64,000 nt of DNA from Rebecca billardiae RCC1528 (lineage: Eukaryota > Haptophyta): contig OZ251251.1 in assembly GCA_965240325.2 (NCBI GenBank), positions 868,001 to 932,000 on the forward strand. The letters are read 5' to 3'. The translations under genes were made by a program, and so were the position numbers. The stretch's first letter is position 1. Each line of letters starts with the position of its first letter. This document shows positions 41,083 to 60,990 of this stretch, piece after piece. The notes under the pieces were generated by a model. The model searched no databases. It saw nothing but the letters and a program-made list of their open reading frames with translations, and was not told the DNA's origin.

Positions 41083-41178
41083 CGGGTGGCGCACTGTCTG
41101 ACCTGGACGGAAGGCGCGGACGCATTCTATGTGTCTGTTGCACTCTGAGCCTGACGCTTGTCCGATGCTGCCACGCCG

Positions 41179-42054
<876 letters not shown>

Positions 42055-44132
42055 TCAGTCGTTGCTGTCGTACTCGTCGGCCGCCGCCGCCTGATTGAAC
42101 TTGGAGTCGAGCGTCTTGGGCGACGTCACCTTCGAGCCGTGAGGACGGTGTTCGTTCTTCGTCTCCATCTCCGTGCCCCGTGCGCTCTTCTCCGTACTGG
42201 GGCCGCTGCGCACGGCGTTCTTCTGCTCTGGAGTCTCTGGTGCCGGTGCCTGCGGCGCGCGGCGCAGCACAACACGCAGAAAGGGCGGGCGGTGTCGTCG
42301 CGGCTCAGTCAGCGGCGCGCACCACAGAGGAGCCCGCTCGCTGCCGTTTGATTCCGCGCGGTCTTGTCCCCTTACGGGAACGCACAGCCTCGTGCGTTCG
42401 CACGGCGCGGCGCGCGGTGGCAGGAGACAAAGCTTACCTCGTGCTGCTGTGCGGCAGAGTGCGTCTCGCCGTCGCGGCGCGTCTCGTCACGCTCCTGCGC
42501 CGCGCTCGGCGCCGCGGCCTCGGCGCGCCCCTGCTCGAGCTCCGATTCGGCTGGCGCCTGGGTGCGCCGCGCCCCGTCCAGCGCGGCCGGCGGCTGCTCG
42601 GCGTGCGCAGCGTGCGCGGCGGCCTCGTCAGCGACGCCGCCGCGCGCCCCCTCCAGCTCGGCGGTGGCGCCGCGCCGCCCGTCCGCCTCCTGCAGCGCCT
42701 CGGGCTCGGCGGCGGCGCGCGGCGCGGCCTGGCGCGCCGCTTCACGTTCGGCGAGCAGGTCGGCGTCTTGACGGTCGAGCTCGGCGCGCAGCGTGTCTCG
42801 GCCCACGCGTGCCTCGGTCGCGTCCGCGGCAGCCGCGTCCTCCGCGGCACGAGCAGCGCGCTCCGCGACACGAGCAGCGCGCGCGTGCGCGCGGGCGTCG
42901 TCGCGCTGCTCGAGCGCATGCCGCAGCTGCTCGCGCGCGCCACGCAGCTGCTCGCGCGTCACGTGAAGCTCCTGCACCACGCTCGGCACCGCGGCCTCGG
43001 CGCGCGCCTGCTCGAGCTCGATCGCCGAAGCGCGCTGCGTCTCGTCCAGCGCGGCCTGCAGCCGCTCGGCGTGCGCGGCGTGCGCGGCGGCCTCGTCAGC
43101 GGCGGCGGCGCGCGCCCCCTCCAGCTCGGCGAGGGCCGCGCGCCGCCCGTCCGCCTCCTGCTGCGCCGCGTTCCGCTGCGCCTCGAGCTCGGCGGCGGCG
43201 CGCGCCGCGGCCTCGCGCGCCTCGTTGCGCGCGGCGAGCAGGTCGGCGTCTTGACGCTCGAGCTCGGCGCGCAGCGTGTCTCGGCACACGTGTGCCTCGG
43301 TCGCGTCCACGGCAGCGGCCGCGCGGTCACCAGAGGCACCCGACTCGCCAATGGCGCGCGCCTCGGCTGCGCTCACCGAGTTGAGCTCGTCGTGAGCCTT
43401 TTGCCGCTGCGCGCGAAGCTGAACACACAGCCACTCAATCGCTGCCCACAGCCCGCGCAGCAGGGCCAGCAGGGACCACCACAGCCCGTGCAGCAGCGCC
43501 AGCAGGGACCACCACAGCCCGTGCAGCAGCTCTGCGCAGGCCAGCAGGGAGCACCACAGCCCGCGCAGCAGCTTGTCCCCAAGTATGAGCCACTCATCCG
43601 CGAGCGTGCGCTGATGCCACGCCGACTCCTCGGCCTCGGTGACGGCGGGAGGCAGGTGCACCATCTGGTTGGACGCGGCGCGCGCCTCGGCTTGCGTGTC
43701 TGCGGGCTGCTCGTGCAGATCCTCAGACGCGGCGGCGATGCCTGAGCCCGCCGGTGGTGCCTGCTGATCTTGCCGATCCGCTGGGAGCGCAGCTGAAGAG
43801 TGCGCGCCCTCATGCGGCGGACGCGGCTGCGCCGCTGGAGACGGCGCGGCTTGCTGCTCGCGGCGCTTGATGCCTTCGATGACGGTCCTGATCCACTTCA
43901 TCCTGGGTGTGCCATCGCCTACGGCGTCGTCATAGCCCAGGTCTTTAGCTGCCTTCTTGAAGTGCTCGAGGTTCCGGGCTTGGATGGCCTTGACCCAGGC
44001 ATCCTTTTTTCTCGTCTTGTGCAAGTCCGAGACGCCCACGAGCTCCGCGACTTTCTTGAGCACCGGGTCGAGTCGTTCGCCTTTGAGGAGGCGGCATTCC
44101 TTCTCCGCCCGTTCCGCCGCCGTCGTCGTCAT
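42055..44132 (-). CDS. Coiled-coil protein with amplified 11-residue hydrophobic repeats
   Basis: Exons 44132-42438 and 42249-42055, phase 0, 629 aa. The 188-nt intron has the window's only classical donor (GTAAGC) and ends CGCAG; without it the frame runs into basic nonsense. Residues 1-95 form a charged helical domain (LKKVAELVGVSDLHKTRKKD, KKAAKDLGYDDAVGDGTPRM). Residues about 185-230 hold tandem 11-mers LLHGLWWSLLA encoded by a 33-bp DNA repeat and probably form one or two membrane helices. Residues about 265-550 are a long Ala/Glu/Arg coiled coil built from two ~120-residue copies, beginning DATEAHVCRDTLRAELERQD and DATEARVGRDTLRAELDRQD. The C-terminus (SKVTSPKTLDSKFNQAAAAD) is acidic at its end. 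No family recognised; a membrane-tethered structural or scaffold protein is only a guess. A different 5' exon upstream of 44132 cannot be excluded. Confidence 0.72.
43449..43580. repeat. 33-bp tandem repeat within the coiled-coil gene
   Basis: CAGCAGGGACCACCACAGCCCGTG-type units repeat with a 33-bp period. Two are nearly identical (from 43459 and 43492), with a third after a short insert near 43540. It codes LLHGLWWSLLA on the reverse strand. Confidence 0.88.
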
Positions 44133-45301
44133 GGCGTGCCGGGAAGGGCGTCCCGCACCAAGGGTGGTCCCCGCACAGCGTCTTCGCGAAGTACAGGTTC
44201 ATCAGCGAAATCAGCGTACCCATACCCCCATAGAAGGTAGATACCTTGTCAAGTAGGGAAGGTATTCAATTAACCGCTTGATAAACCCACCAAACGGTTG
44301 GGTTGCAGTAGTTTGTACCAAGGTTGCCTGGTTGCACAGTACCAACTGTCAAGGGAAGGTAACGGATGTGTTTCATGGCGGAGAGGCCCTGCTTCATCAT
44401 CATAGCGATTTGGCGCGAGATCATAGCAAACACCGCCCGCCGCCCTCGCGCGCTGTCTCGCGCTCGGCGCGGTCCGTGGCGCCGCTGACGGGCCGTCGCG
44501 AGCGCTCGCGCAGCTGCGCTTGGGTGGACCGAACCCGCGCGCGCCGCTGAACCGCGCGCGTGCGCCCTCCTCAGCCGCCGCGGGCCGCCGGACTGACTGC
44601 GGCGCCCTGCTTGGCTGGAGCGTCGCAAACGCGGTCGCGTGGCGAGCCGATACCGATGCTCTCAGCGCGGCGCGTGGCCGCGTGCGCGACTGCGCGTGCG
44701 AGGTAGTTCATGGCCTATGCATGCCCACCGACAAGCGCCGCGCTCGGCTCGCGACCCGAACCGGCGCGCAAAGCTGACCGCTGCTCAGATGCTGGGCTGA
44801 TGCCTCGTCACTCGCCGCCGCGTCGTGCCACGCGCGCGAGGCGCAGACGACTAGACGAGGGCGCGTGTGCGCTCCGCAGCTGCAGCGCATGTGTTGCTTC
44901 GCCCTCTCCGCCCGCGGTGCTGCCGCCGCGACAGCTCGGCCTCCGCGGCCGCACCGTACCCGACTGGCCGGGTCGGGGAGCCCTCAGCCATGGCCTACGT
45001 CAGGCGGCCAGCGGCGCGTGAGCGCGGCGGACCGATCGGAGCTCGTCTCGCTCTAGCAGCTAGCAGTGAGTAGCAGGCGCAAGCGCTTCGCCTAGTCAGC
45101 CGCTTGGCCAGCCTAGAGCGCGCGCTCGACGATAGGCTGGCCAAGCAGCAGACTATGACGCGATATATAGATCGATGCTATGTGCTGTCGTCGATCGGCG
45201 TATACGCGGCATTGCTGACAGCATCGTGCGTCGTCAGTCGATCGAACTACACTTCACAGCAGCATGGTCCTTCTGAGTTCTGATGAGACCTCCGCTTCGG
45301 C
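44133..45301. other. Spacer with possible small exons on the reverse strand
   Basis: No secure gene. On the reverse strand 44376-44266 reads MKHIRYLPLTVGTVQPGNLG..., 36 codons with AT-ending codons unlike the neighbours. 44208-44143 reads MGTLISLMNLYFAKTLCGDHPW just before a GTGCGG donor-like site. They could be 5' exons of the 42055-44132 gene or a separate short ORF; neither joins cleanly. The 44440-45300 stretch holds only shadow ORFs. Confidence 0.3.
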
Positions 45302-46924
45302 TTATGCTTCGGCAGTTACAGCAGAGCCGACCCTTATTTGCTGCTTGATGGGCGTGTAGGGTTCGGGCGGCTCGCACAGCTCGACGCGCGCGCACCCGCC
45401 GCCGCCCTCCGGGCCAGCGTCGGTCGGCAGCCACACGCGCGCGCACACGCCGAACGGCTCGTCGGCGCTGCCGGAGCGCGCGAGCAGCGTGACGTGCTCA
45501 ACCAGCCACTCGGCGTCGGGGCCGGCGGCGGCTGCGGGCGCGGCGGCGGCCGCCGGCTCCCCGCTGCGGTGCGGGCGCGCGGGCTGCGCCCACGCCGCCT
45601 CGAGCCGCGCGCGCGTGGCCTGCGCGTCGGCGGCGGCGGCCTTGCCCAGCGTGAGGTGCGGCGTGAACGGCCGGCCGCCCGGCTCGGCGCACTGCGGCGC
45701 GGCGCGCAGCACGGCCGCGTGCAGCCTCTGCAGCGGATCAGCCTCCGCCGCCGCCTCCGCCGCCGCCTCGCACGTTCCAGCCGGCTGCGGCCGCAGCCAC
45801 AGGGTGGCGCTCCCGCCGCCCCGCCGGCCGCGGCCGCCTCCCTTGTGCGCAAACTGCCCGAGCTCGCGCAGCGCGAGGCGGAACGGGCGCACGCGCGCCT
45901 CGTCGAGCGCGCGCGCGACGGCAGCGGCCGCTTGCTCGAGCTCAGAGGGCGGCGGCGCCGCGGCAGCGCCCTCGGCCGCGCCCGCGCCCGGCGCGACGCC
46001 GTGTGCGCGCTCGCGGGGCAGGAGCGGCACGAAGGGGTAGAGCACGTTGACGTGCGGCGGCCAGCGCGCGTACGCCGGGTCGTGTGCCGCGCGCAGGTGC
46101 TGGATGCGACCCCACAGCGCGCGCGGAGGCAGCAGCGCGAGCGCACTCGTCACCGCGCGCGGAAGAGATGCGAGCGGCGCCGCAGCGGCGGAGGCGGCGG
46201 CAGTCGCGGCGGCGGGCGCGGGCGGCTCGGGCGGCGCATGCACGGCCTCCTCGACCACCGCCCGCCCCTCGCCCGCCGCCGCCCCCCACGGCCCCTCGAC
46301 CTCGCGCCCCGTGCGTGCGTCCACCACCCGGCTGAAGCAGCGGCAGGGCAGCAGCCCGGCCTCGCCCAGCCCGGCCGTGAGGAGGACGCCGTTGGAGGCG
46401 CGGAAGAAGCGGAGGCCGAGGGCGTGCGCGGCGGCGAGGTCGACCCAGACGTGCACCTGCGCCGACGCGCGCATCCCCGAGATCACGCCGCCCTCGCCCG
46501 GCAGCTTGTCTGCGAGGTGCACGTGCGTGCGCGCCATGCGCAGCAGCCCGCCTGCTGCGCGGATGCCGCCGAGCGCGCTGTGGTACGTGCCGTGCACGCC
46601 GAGCGTGCCGGGGGGCGGGCTGATCGGCGTGTAGATCGCGGACTCGTCGAGCCCGCCCACCGTGTGCCCCTGGTTCGCGCGGATCAGCAGCCCGCCGCCG
46701 CCCTCCGCGTGTGCGAGCGAGAAGCGCTGCTTGTCGTTGGCCTCGACCACCGCGCGCACCGCCGCCTCCGAGACGCCGCGCAGGCCGGGCGTGGCGAGGA
46801 CGGCGGCGAGCGGGACGTAGCCGTCGGGCCGGAGCAGCGGGCGCAGGCCCGCCTCGTCGATGCGGTGGCGCAGCAGCCGCGAGAGCTTCTTCGAGAGCGC
46901 CACGTCGTGGCCGCCGCCGCTCAT
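45302..46924 (-). CDS. tRNA 2'-phosphotransferase (Tpt1/KptA) fused to a 2H phosphoesterase
   Basis: Single exon, 540 aa. Residues 8-205 are a complete Tpt1/KptA domain: LSKKLSRLLRH, DGYVPL, EANDKQRFSL, IRANQGHT, HGTYHSALGGIRAAG, MARTHVHLA, VWVDLAAAHALGLRFFRASNGV. The catalytic tetrad Arg-His-Arg-Arg is present (R19, H20, R82, R175). After an Ala-rich linker (about 220-260), residues about 265-520 form a 2H phosphoesterase of the 2'-5' RNA ligase type: RWPPHVNVLYPFVP (H291-x-N293) and FTPHLTLGK (H423-x-T425), with LALRELGQF between. Known chemistry: Tpt1 removes the 2'-phosphate left at the tRNA splice junction using NAD+. 2H enzymes open 2',3'-cyclic phosphates or hydrolyse related esters, so the pair would act on successive RNA-end states. 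The ATG at 46924 gives a normal Tpt1 start; the frame continues upstream without homology. Confidence 0.9.
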   Translation of the reverse strand: MSGGGHDVALSKKLSRLLRHRIDEAGLRPLLRPDGYVPLAAVLATPGLRGVSEAAVRAVVEANDKQRFSLAHAEGGGGLLIRANQGHTVGGLDESAIYTPISPPPGTLGVHGTYHSALGGIRAAGGLLRMARTHVHLADKLPGEGGVISGMRASAQVHVWVDLAAAHALGLRFFRASNGVLLTAGLGEAGLLPCRCFSRVVDARTGREVEGPWGAAAGEGRAVVEEAVHAPPEPPAPAAATAAASAAAAPLASLPRAVTSALALLPPRALWGRIQHLRAAHDPAYARWPPHVNVLYPFVPLLPRERAHGVAPGAGAAEGAAAAPPPSELEQAAAAVARALDEARVRPFRLALRELGQFAHKGGGRGRRGGGSATLWLRPQPAGTCEAAAEAAAEADPLQRLHAAVLRAAPQCAEPGGRPFTPHLTLGKAAAADAQATRARLEAAWAQPARPHRSGEPAAAAAPAAAAGPDAEWLVEHVTLLARSGSADEPFGVCARVWLPTDAGPEGGGGCARVELCEPPEPYTPIKQQIRVGSAVTAEA

Positions 46925-47221
46925 TGTCGTGGCTGGCGCGACCGGTCCCGCCCGGGCCGGCCCCGCGAGCCTTGCCCTTTTCCGCGGTGGAGAGTCCGGC
47001 CCCTCTATTTTCAATTTCGATGAGTCCGGCTGCAGGCCGCCGCGCCGGCGGGCGCCGCCCCCTCCGCCTGGCTGCTTCGCACGCCGGCAGGGGGCCGCGC
47101 GACGGCCGCGCGGCCGCACCCCGCGGTTCCGACCCGGACCTCGCGGCGTCGCCGCGCCCGCCCGGAGCTCGCCCGCCAGCAGAGCGTGGTCACCTTCCGC
47201 CGGGCCCCAGCCCACGGGCTG
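46925..47221. promoter_or_regulatory. Divergent intergenic region
   Basis: 297 bp between the start codons of the Tpt1-2H gene (reverse) and the basic coiled-coil gene (forward). A possible shared promoter. No recognised element apart from a short T-rich patch near 46976-47020. Confidence 0.4.
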
Positions 47222-47842
47222 ATGCCCCCACGGGGGCGGCCGCCAGGGCGGCTGCGCAAGCGGTGGAGGGCGCAGCTGGCGGCGGAGGGCTTGGAGGAGC
47301 CTCCCTTCGACTCGCTCCTCGCCGTGGAGCAGCGGCTCGACGGCCTCCCCGCCATACGGCAGGCGCGCGAGGACCTCGTCGCGCTCGGCGAGCGTGTCCC
47401 GGCGCTGCCCGACGTCTTCAGCACGCGGAGTGCGCTCACCAAGGCGCTGCGCTCCAAGGACGGGCACAACGCCGTGATGCGCCGCTACCGCAACGCCCTC
47501 AGCCGGACACTCGCGCGCGCGCGGGCCCGCGCCGCGGCGGACGAGGCGCGCCGCGCAGAGGAGCAGGCGCTCGCGCAGCAGCTGCTCGTGCTCAGCAGCG
47601 CGGTCGTGCGCGTGCGCGAGGCCGAGCCGGAGGCGCTGGGCACGCTGCGCGCCGCACCGCCGCCGCCGCCAGGCTTCGCCGCCGAGCCCGGCGGCGGCGG
47701 CGGCGGGGACGCAGCGGCGTCCGAGGGCGCGCGTTCGACGGCGGTGCCTTCATCCGCTGAGGGCCAGCCGCCCCGGCCTGGCGATGCGGCAACGGCGTCG
47801 TGCGCCGCCCCGGCCGCCGCCGCGCCGCCGATGCCAATTTGA
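47222..47842 (+). CDS. Basic helical protein with an AT-hook-like N-terminus, unknown function
   Basis: 206 aa. It begins MPPRGRPPGRLRKRWR, where RGRPPGR resembles an AT-hook core flanked by basic residues. Residues 20-130 are predicted helical with normal composition: FDSLLAVEQRLDGLPAIRQA, LVALGERVPALPDVFSTRSA, HNAVMRRYRNALSRTLARAR, AEEQALAQQLLVLSSAVV. The rest is Pro/Gly/Ala/Ser-rich. It could be a nuclear DNA-associated protein, but that rests on one short motif. An in-frame GTG upstream (47186) is possible but less likely than this ATG. Confidence 0.55.
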   Translation: MPPRGRPPGRLRKRWRAQLAAEGLEEPPFDSLLAVEQRLDGLPAIRQAREDLVALGERVPALPDVFSTRSALTKALRSKDGHNAVMRRYRNALSRTLARARARAAADEARRAEEQALAQQLLVLSSAVVRVREAEPEALGTLRAAPPPPPGFAAEPGGGGGGDAAASEGARSTAVPSSAEGQPPRPGDAATASCAAPAAAAPPMPI

Positions 47843-48471
47843 TGATGTAGTATGCCCTGTATGGCGGACGAGTACGACAGCAGCCAGCGGCAGCAGCATT
47901 TGATCGCGTGGCGCGCAGCGCGCATCAGCAGCGCGACGATCGTCAATACTGCTGCTACTATATATACGACTGCGCTAGCTCGTCACGACATATCGTCGTC
48001 ATAAGCCCTACCGTGCTCGGCCGGCGCGCTCGGACGCCGCAACTACGCAGCCTGGCCAGCCGCAGCCGCCGCCGATTGTGCCTCATCGGCCGCCCGAGTA
48101 ACGGAGTTCAACTGTGTAGTCGTCTGTTAATTAAACGACGCGGACGGACTCGTGATCGTCCGTCGTCGCCGTCGGATGATGACGCGACGACGATGCTGAT
48201 GATCGCGGCGGTCGATCACCTGCTGCTCCGTACCCGCGCCCGGTGGTAAATGGCGCGGCAGGCCGCCAGTGCCGCTGCTCGCGGGGAGCACAGCGCGGAC
48301 TCGATCGTCGGCCGAGCGCCCGACGCCGCAGGCGGGGCGCAGTGGCTGACGCCGTAGTACCATGCCTGCTGACGGAAAGCGCTGCCCCTGCGCGGTGGCG
48401 GCGGGCTGTGTGCCGTCGGCCGTCTGCTGCAGCCGTGCTCGGCCGTGCTCAGGCCGTGTCCCGGCCGTGCC
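47843..48471. other. Spacer, nothing recognised
   Basis: About 630 bp between convergent genes, so it should hold both 3' UTRs. GC is lower at 47850-48000 and 48110-48140. No RNA gene or ORF with recognisable features. Confidence 0.5.
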
Positions 48472-49809
48472 TCAGGCGTACACGTACGTGTGCAGGAGGT
48501 GCACGTACGGGAAGCCCATGTCCTCCACCACGCGCTCGCACTCGCCGACGCCGAGCACGCGCGCGGGCGCGCGCGCGGCCGCGGCCGCCTCCGCCGCGCG
48601 CTCGGCGGCGAGCGCGGCCGCGGCGTCGGCCGCGCCAGCGCTGAGCGGCTCAGCGAGCAGCGCGGGCGCGCGGCACGCGGCGTCGAGGCGGAAGGCCGAC
48701 TCGGGGACCGCGTCGGCGCCGAGCGCGTGCGCGTGCACGTCGTACGTCATCAGCGCCACGCGCTCCATGTGCGGCAGCCACGGCAGCAGCGCCTGCAGCG
48801 AGCCGCTCGGGCGCGGAGGAGCGTCGGGCGGCGCGCCCGTGCCGCCGCCGTCGGCGGTGGGCGCGCGCAGGGCGTACGTGGTCACGCGCAGCGGCAGCAC
48901 GCCGCGCGCGCCCTCGCGCCTCTCCGGCAGCCACAGCTCGACGAGCTCGTCCGGCAGCTCGTCCTCCGCGAGCTCCGCCGCCTCCGCCCCCGCCTCCGCC
49001 TCCGCCCCCGCCTCCGCCGCGTCTGGCCGATCGCCGTGCGCGCGCGCCGCGCGGCCGGGCGCACCGCCGCGCAGCTCGAGCCAGAGCTGCGCGCGCACGC
49101 CGTGCACCTCCGCCGCGTGCTCGGCGCCGGCGTACAGCAGCGTGCGCGGCAGCCGCGGCGGCGGCATCGCCTCCCGCAGCTTCGACTTCTCACAGGCCAG
49201 CCGCACAGCCGGCCCGTGCGCGCCCGGACTTGCAGAGTCCGGACTTGCAGAGTCCGGACTTGCAGAGTCCGGGGCGGAGCGCGCCGCGCGGCCGTCGGGG
49301 CTGACGGCGACGTTGTCGGTGGCGCCGTCCGCGTCGCCGAGCTCGGGCGCGGGCGTGACCATCAGCTCGAGCCCCACGTCGTACCGCCGCACGAACACCT
49401 TGGCGCCCACCACCGCCTCGACCGCGTCCCCGCCCGCGCCCGTCCGGAGCGTGGAGCCGTCAGCCGCGCTGACGGGCGCGACGAGCGCGGGCAGGTCGAT
49501 GCGGCAGCGGCGGTGGGTGTAGTCGTAGTGCACGCGCATCGAGCGCACGCGCGGCGGGTACGCTGCGGGGCGAGCGCGGAGGGGGGCGGGGCGCGCCGCT
49601 CAGCCGGGGCGGCGGCGGTCGTGCTCGGCGCGCCGGCGCGGCGGGCGGCGCGCGGTGGTGCGCGCACGGTTGGAGCTGTTGAGCTGGTGCGCGGTGGTAA
49701 CGATGGTGGCGACGAACTGGCGCTCGAGGGCGGGCGGCTCAAGCGTCTCGCGCGCGGCGCAGCCCGCGAGCGCCAGCGCGCCGAGCGCGGCTCGCCAGGC
49801 CGGCGCCAT
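48472..49809 (-). CDS. Predicted secreted protein of an unnamed eukaryotic family
   Basis: Exons 49809-49668 and 49562-48472, phase 1, 410 aa. The 105-nt intron starts GTGCGC and ends CCGCAG. The N-terminus MAPAWRAALGALALAGCAA is a signal peptide. It is followed by FVATIVTTAHQLNSSN-PYPPRVRSM and RVHYDYTHRRCRIDLPALV, RRYDVGLELMV, and at the end VALMTYDVHAHALG and GFPYVHLLHTYVYA. This pattern (strand-rich, YDY near the start, FPYxHxxHxY at the end) resembles the N-terminal module of counting-factor-associated, cathepsin-like proteins. I make that link from memory and hold it loosely; no protease domain is present. Three SASPD repeats encoded by a 15-bp DNA repeat (49228-49272) lie in a variable loop. 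Function unknown. Confidence 0.7.
49228..49272. repeat. 15-bp in-frame tandem repeat
   Basis: Three copies of GGACTTGCAGAGTCC within the coding sequence, each adding SASPD to the protein. Each unit is partly palindromic (GGACT...AGTCC). Confidence 0.9.
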
Positions 49810-50010
49810 GGCTGCACACCTCCGACGCCGTGCGGCGTGCCAGCCCGTCCGGGCGTGAGCGCTGCGCGCAGGACCCTTGCTTGACCCCCCGGTTTCGGCG
49901 TTTCCCGAACCCCCCTTGTTCCCACCAGCAATCTCTTGCTTTCGGGGACTTTCTGAGCTCTTCGGTTACTGACTAGCTAGGAGTAGGGAGCCCGGGTACC
50001 ACGCGTGCGC
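49810..50010. other. Upstream region of the secreted-protein gene
   Basis: About 200 bp between the gene start and the foldback element; the promoter is expected here. The element's 7-bp target copy CGTGCGC occupies 50004-50010. Confidence 0.4.
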
Positions 50011-51116
50011 CAAGGGAGGTCCGGGCCGGGAGCTCCCAGCGAGCGGCCAGCGCGACATCACCTCAAGGTTTTTTCCTGAGCGCCGGGCGGCAGCGGCGGC
50101 GAGGGCGGTGCTCCGCTGGCGGGGCGCGCACGGGGCACGGCGCTGCGGGCGCGGATGTGCCCGCAGAGCCGGCGCGTGCGGACGGGCTGTTGCGGGAGAG
50201 CATCTGGCGCCCTCCTGCGCCGCGCGCATTGCGCCACGCCTCTTTCGCCTTGACTCAGGGCAGCGCGCACATGCGCGCCGCGTCAAGGCCAGCCTTGCCG
50301 CGCCGCAGCCGACCGCGCGCGCGCCGTGCGCGGCGTGGTCGGGAAGGAACGGGCGTGGCTGCCGGGCGAGATGGCGACATCACGTGCGCACGCCATGCCG
50401 CCCCGCCACGCCTTGACGAGCGTGTCGCCGGTCCGTTTGCACGCCTCTTCGAGTTGTCTCAAATGGTCTGCACGGCCTCGCGGTCGCGACCCTTGTCGGG
50501 ACGATCATTGAGACACAGAACAGTGCCAGACGGGCACGCGGACTACTCTTACATGAATGTCCATCACCACGTGGCCATGTAGAAGTGCTGGGTGCGACGC
50601 TTTCCTCGCGCTGATGCACTTTCATCATCTTTTTCGAGCTCAGGTCTGGCTTCAGGCACGGCAAGAAATCAGCACTCGTCAACAGCTGTGCGGATCCGTT
50701 ATCGCGCCCTTTCGCGGCGCCGCGGGACGACATGGCGTGCGCACGTGATGTCGCCATCTCGCCCGGCAGCCGCGCCCGTTCCTTCCCGACCACGCCGCGC
50801 ACGGCGCGCGTGCGGTCGGCTGCGGCGCGGCAAGGCTGGCCTTGACGCAGCGCGCATGTGCGCGCTGCCCTGAGTCAAGGCGAAAGAGGCGTGGCGCAAT
50901 GCGCGCGGCGCAGGAGGGCGCCAGATGCTCTCCCGCAACAGCCCGTCCGCACGCGCCGGCTCTGCGGACACATCCGCGCCCGCAGCGCCGTGCCCCGTGC
51001 GCGCCCCGCCAGCGGAGCACCGCCCTCGCCGCCGCTGCCGCCCGGCGCTCAGGAAAAACCTTGAGGTGATGTCGCGCTGGCCGCTCGCTGGGAGCTCCCG
51101 GCCCGGACCTCCCTTG
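50011..51116. mobile_element. Foldback/MITE-like transposon with ~387-bp terminal inverted repeats
   Basis: The left arm (50011-50399) and right arm (50731-51116) are inverted copies with only a handful of differences (for example a T6 versus T5 run near 50070/51055). The outer ends are CAAGGGAGGT and ACCTCCCTTG. The element is flanked by a perfect 7-bp direct repeat CGTGCGC (50004-50010 and 51117-51123), as expected for a target-site duplication. The ~330-bp centre has no transposase-like ORF, so it is non-autonomous. High arm identity implies recent insertion or gene conversion. The right end lies 83 bp before the start codon of the giant gene at 51200 and probably overlaps its promoter or leader. 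Confidence 0.85.
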
Positions 51117-51199
51117 CGTGCGCCCAAGTCCCTTGGCCCAAGCAAGCGCCCGCGAAACAGACGCGCCTTGCGCGCAGTGGCGCCCGCCACTCGGCAGCG

Positions 51200-60496
<9,297 letters not shown>

Positions 60497-60990
60497 CGAC
60501 TGTGGGCCAACGGCGCGTTACAATACTTTACAATACGGTACCCGCATCGGTCGTACCTGTATTATTCATCGGGTGTCATCGCAGCGGGTACGCAAGTGGC
60601 CGAGATCGCCACCTCGCTTCGTGGCGGAAGCGGCTAATTTGCATCAGATTCGCTCGCGATATTACGTCGATCGCGCCTTCCCGACGGCGAAACGGGGTCC
60701 CCCCCGTCCCGGACGCGCGGCGCAGCCGGTGCTGCGCACGAGGAGAAAAAAGAAGGGCTGCAAACAAGGCGACGACGCGGCCTTCTGCGCCCGCGTCGCG
60801 GGATATCCACGCCCACGCGCTTGCCAAGTGAGAAGAAAAGAAGGCCCGACACTCCTTCGGCACCCTCCTGGGAGAATATCCACGCCCACGCGCGCCCCCC
60901 GAGCGTCAAAATCGTGGGCACGCGGCGCGGTCACCGCCCTGCGCGAGTGCCAAGTTCTCGCAGCAGCGGCTCGGCGCCACCACCATCACC
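60497..60990. other. Spacer with an 18-bp direct repeat
   Basis: About 490 bp. ATATCCACGCCCACGCGC occurs at 60803-60820 and again at 60875-60892, within ~190 bp of the ZIP start. This could be a regulatory repeat or chance. No ORF supported. Confidence 0.5.
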
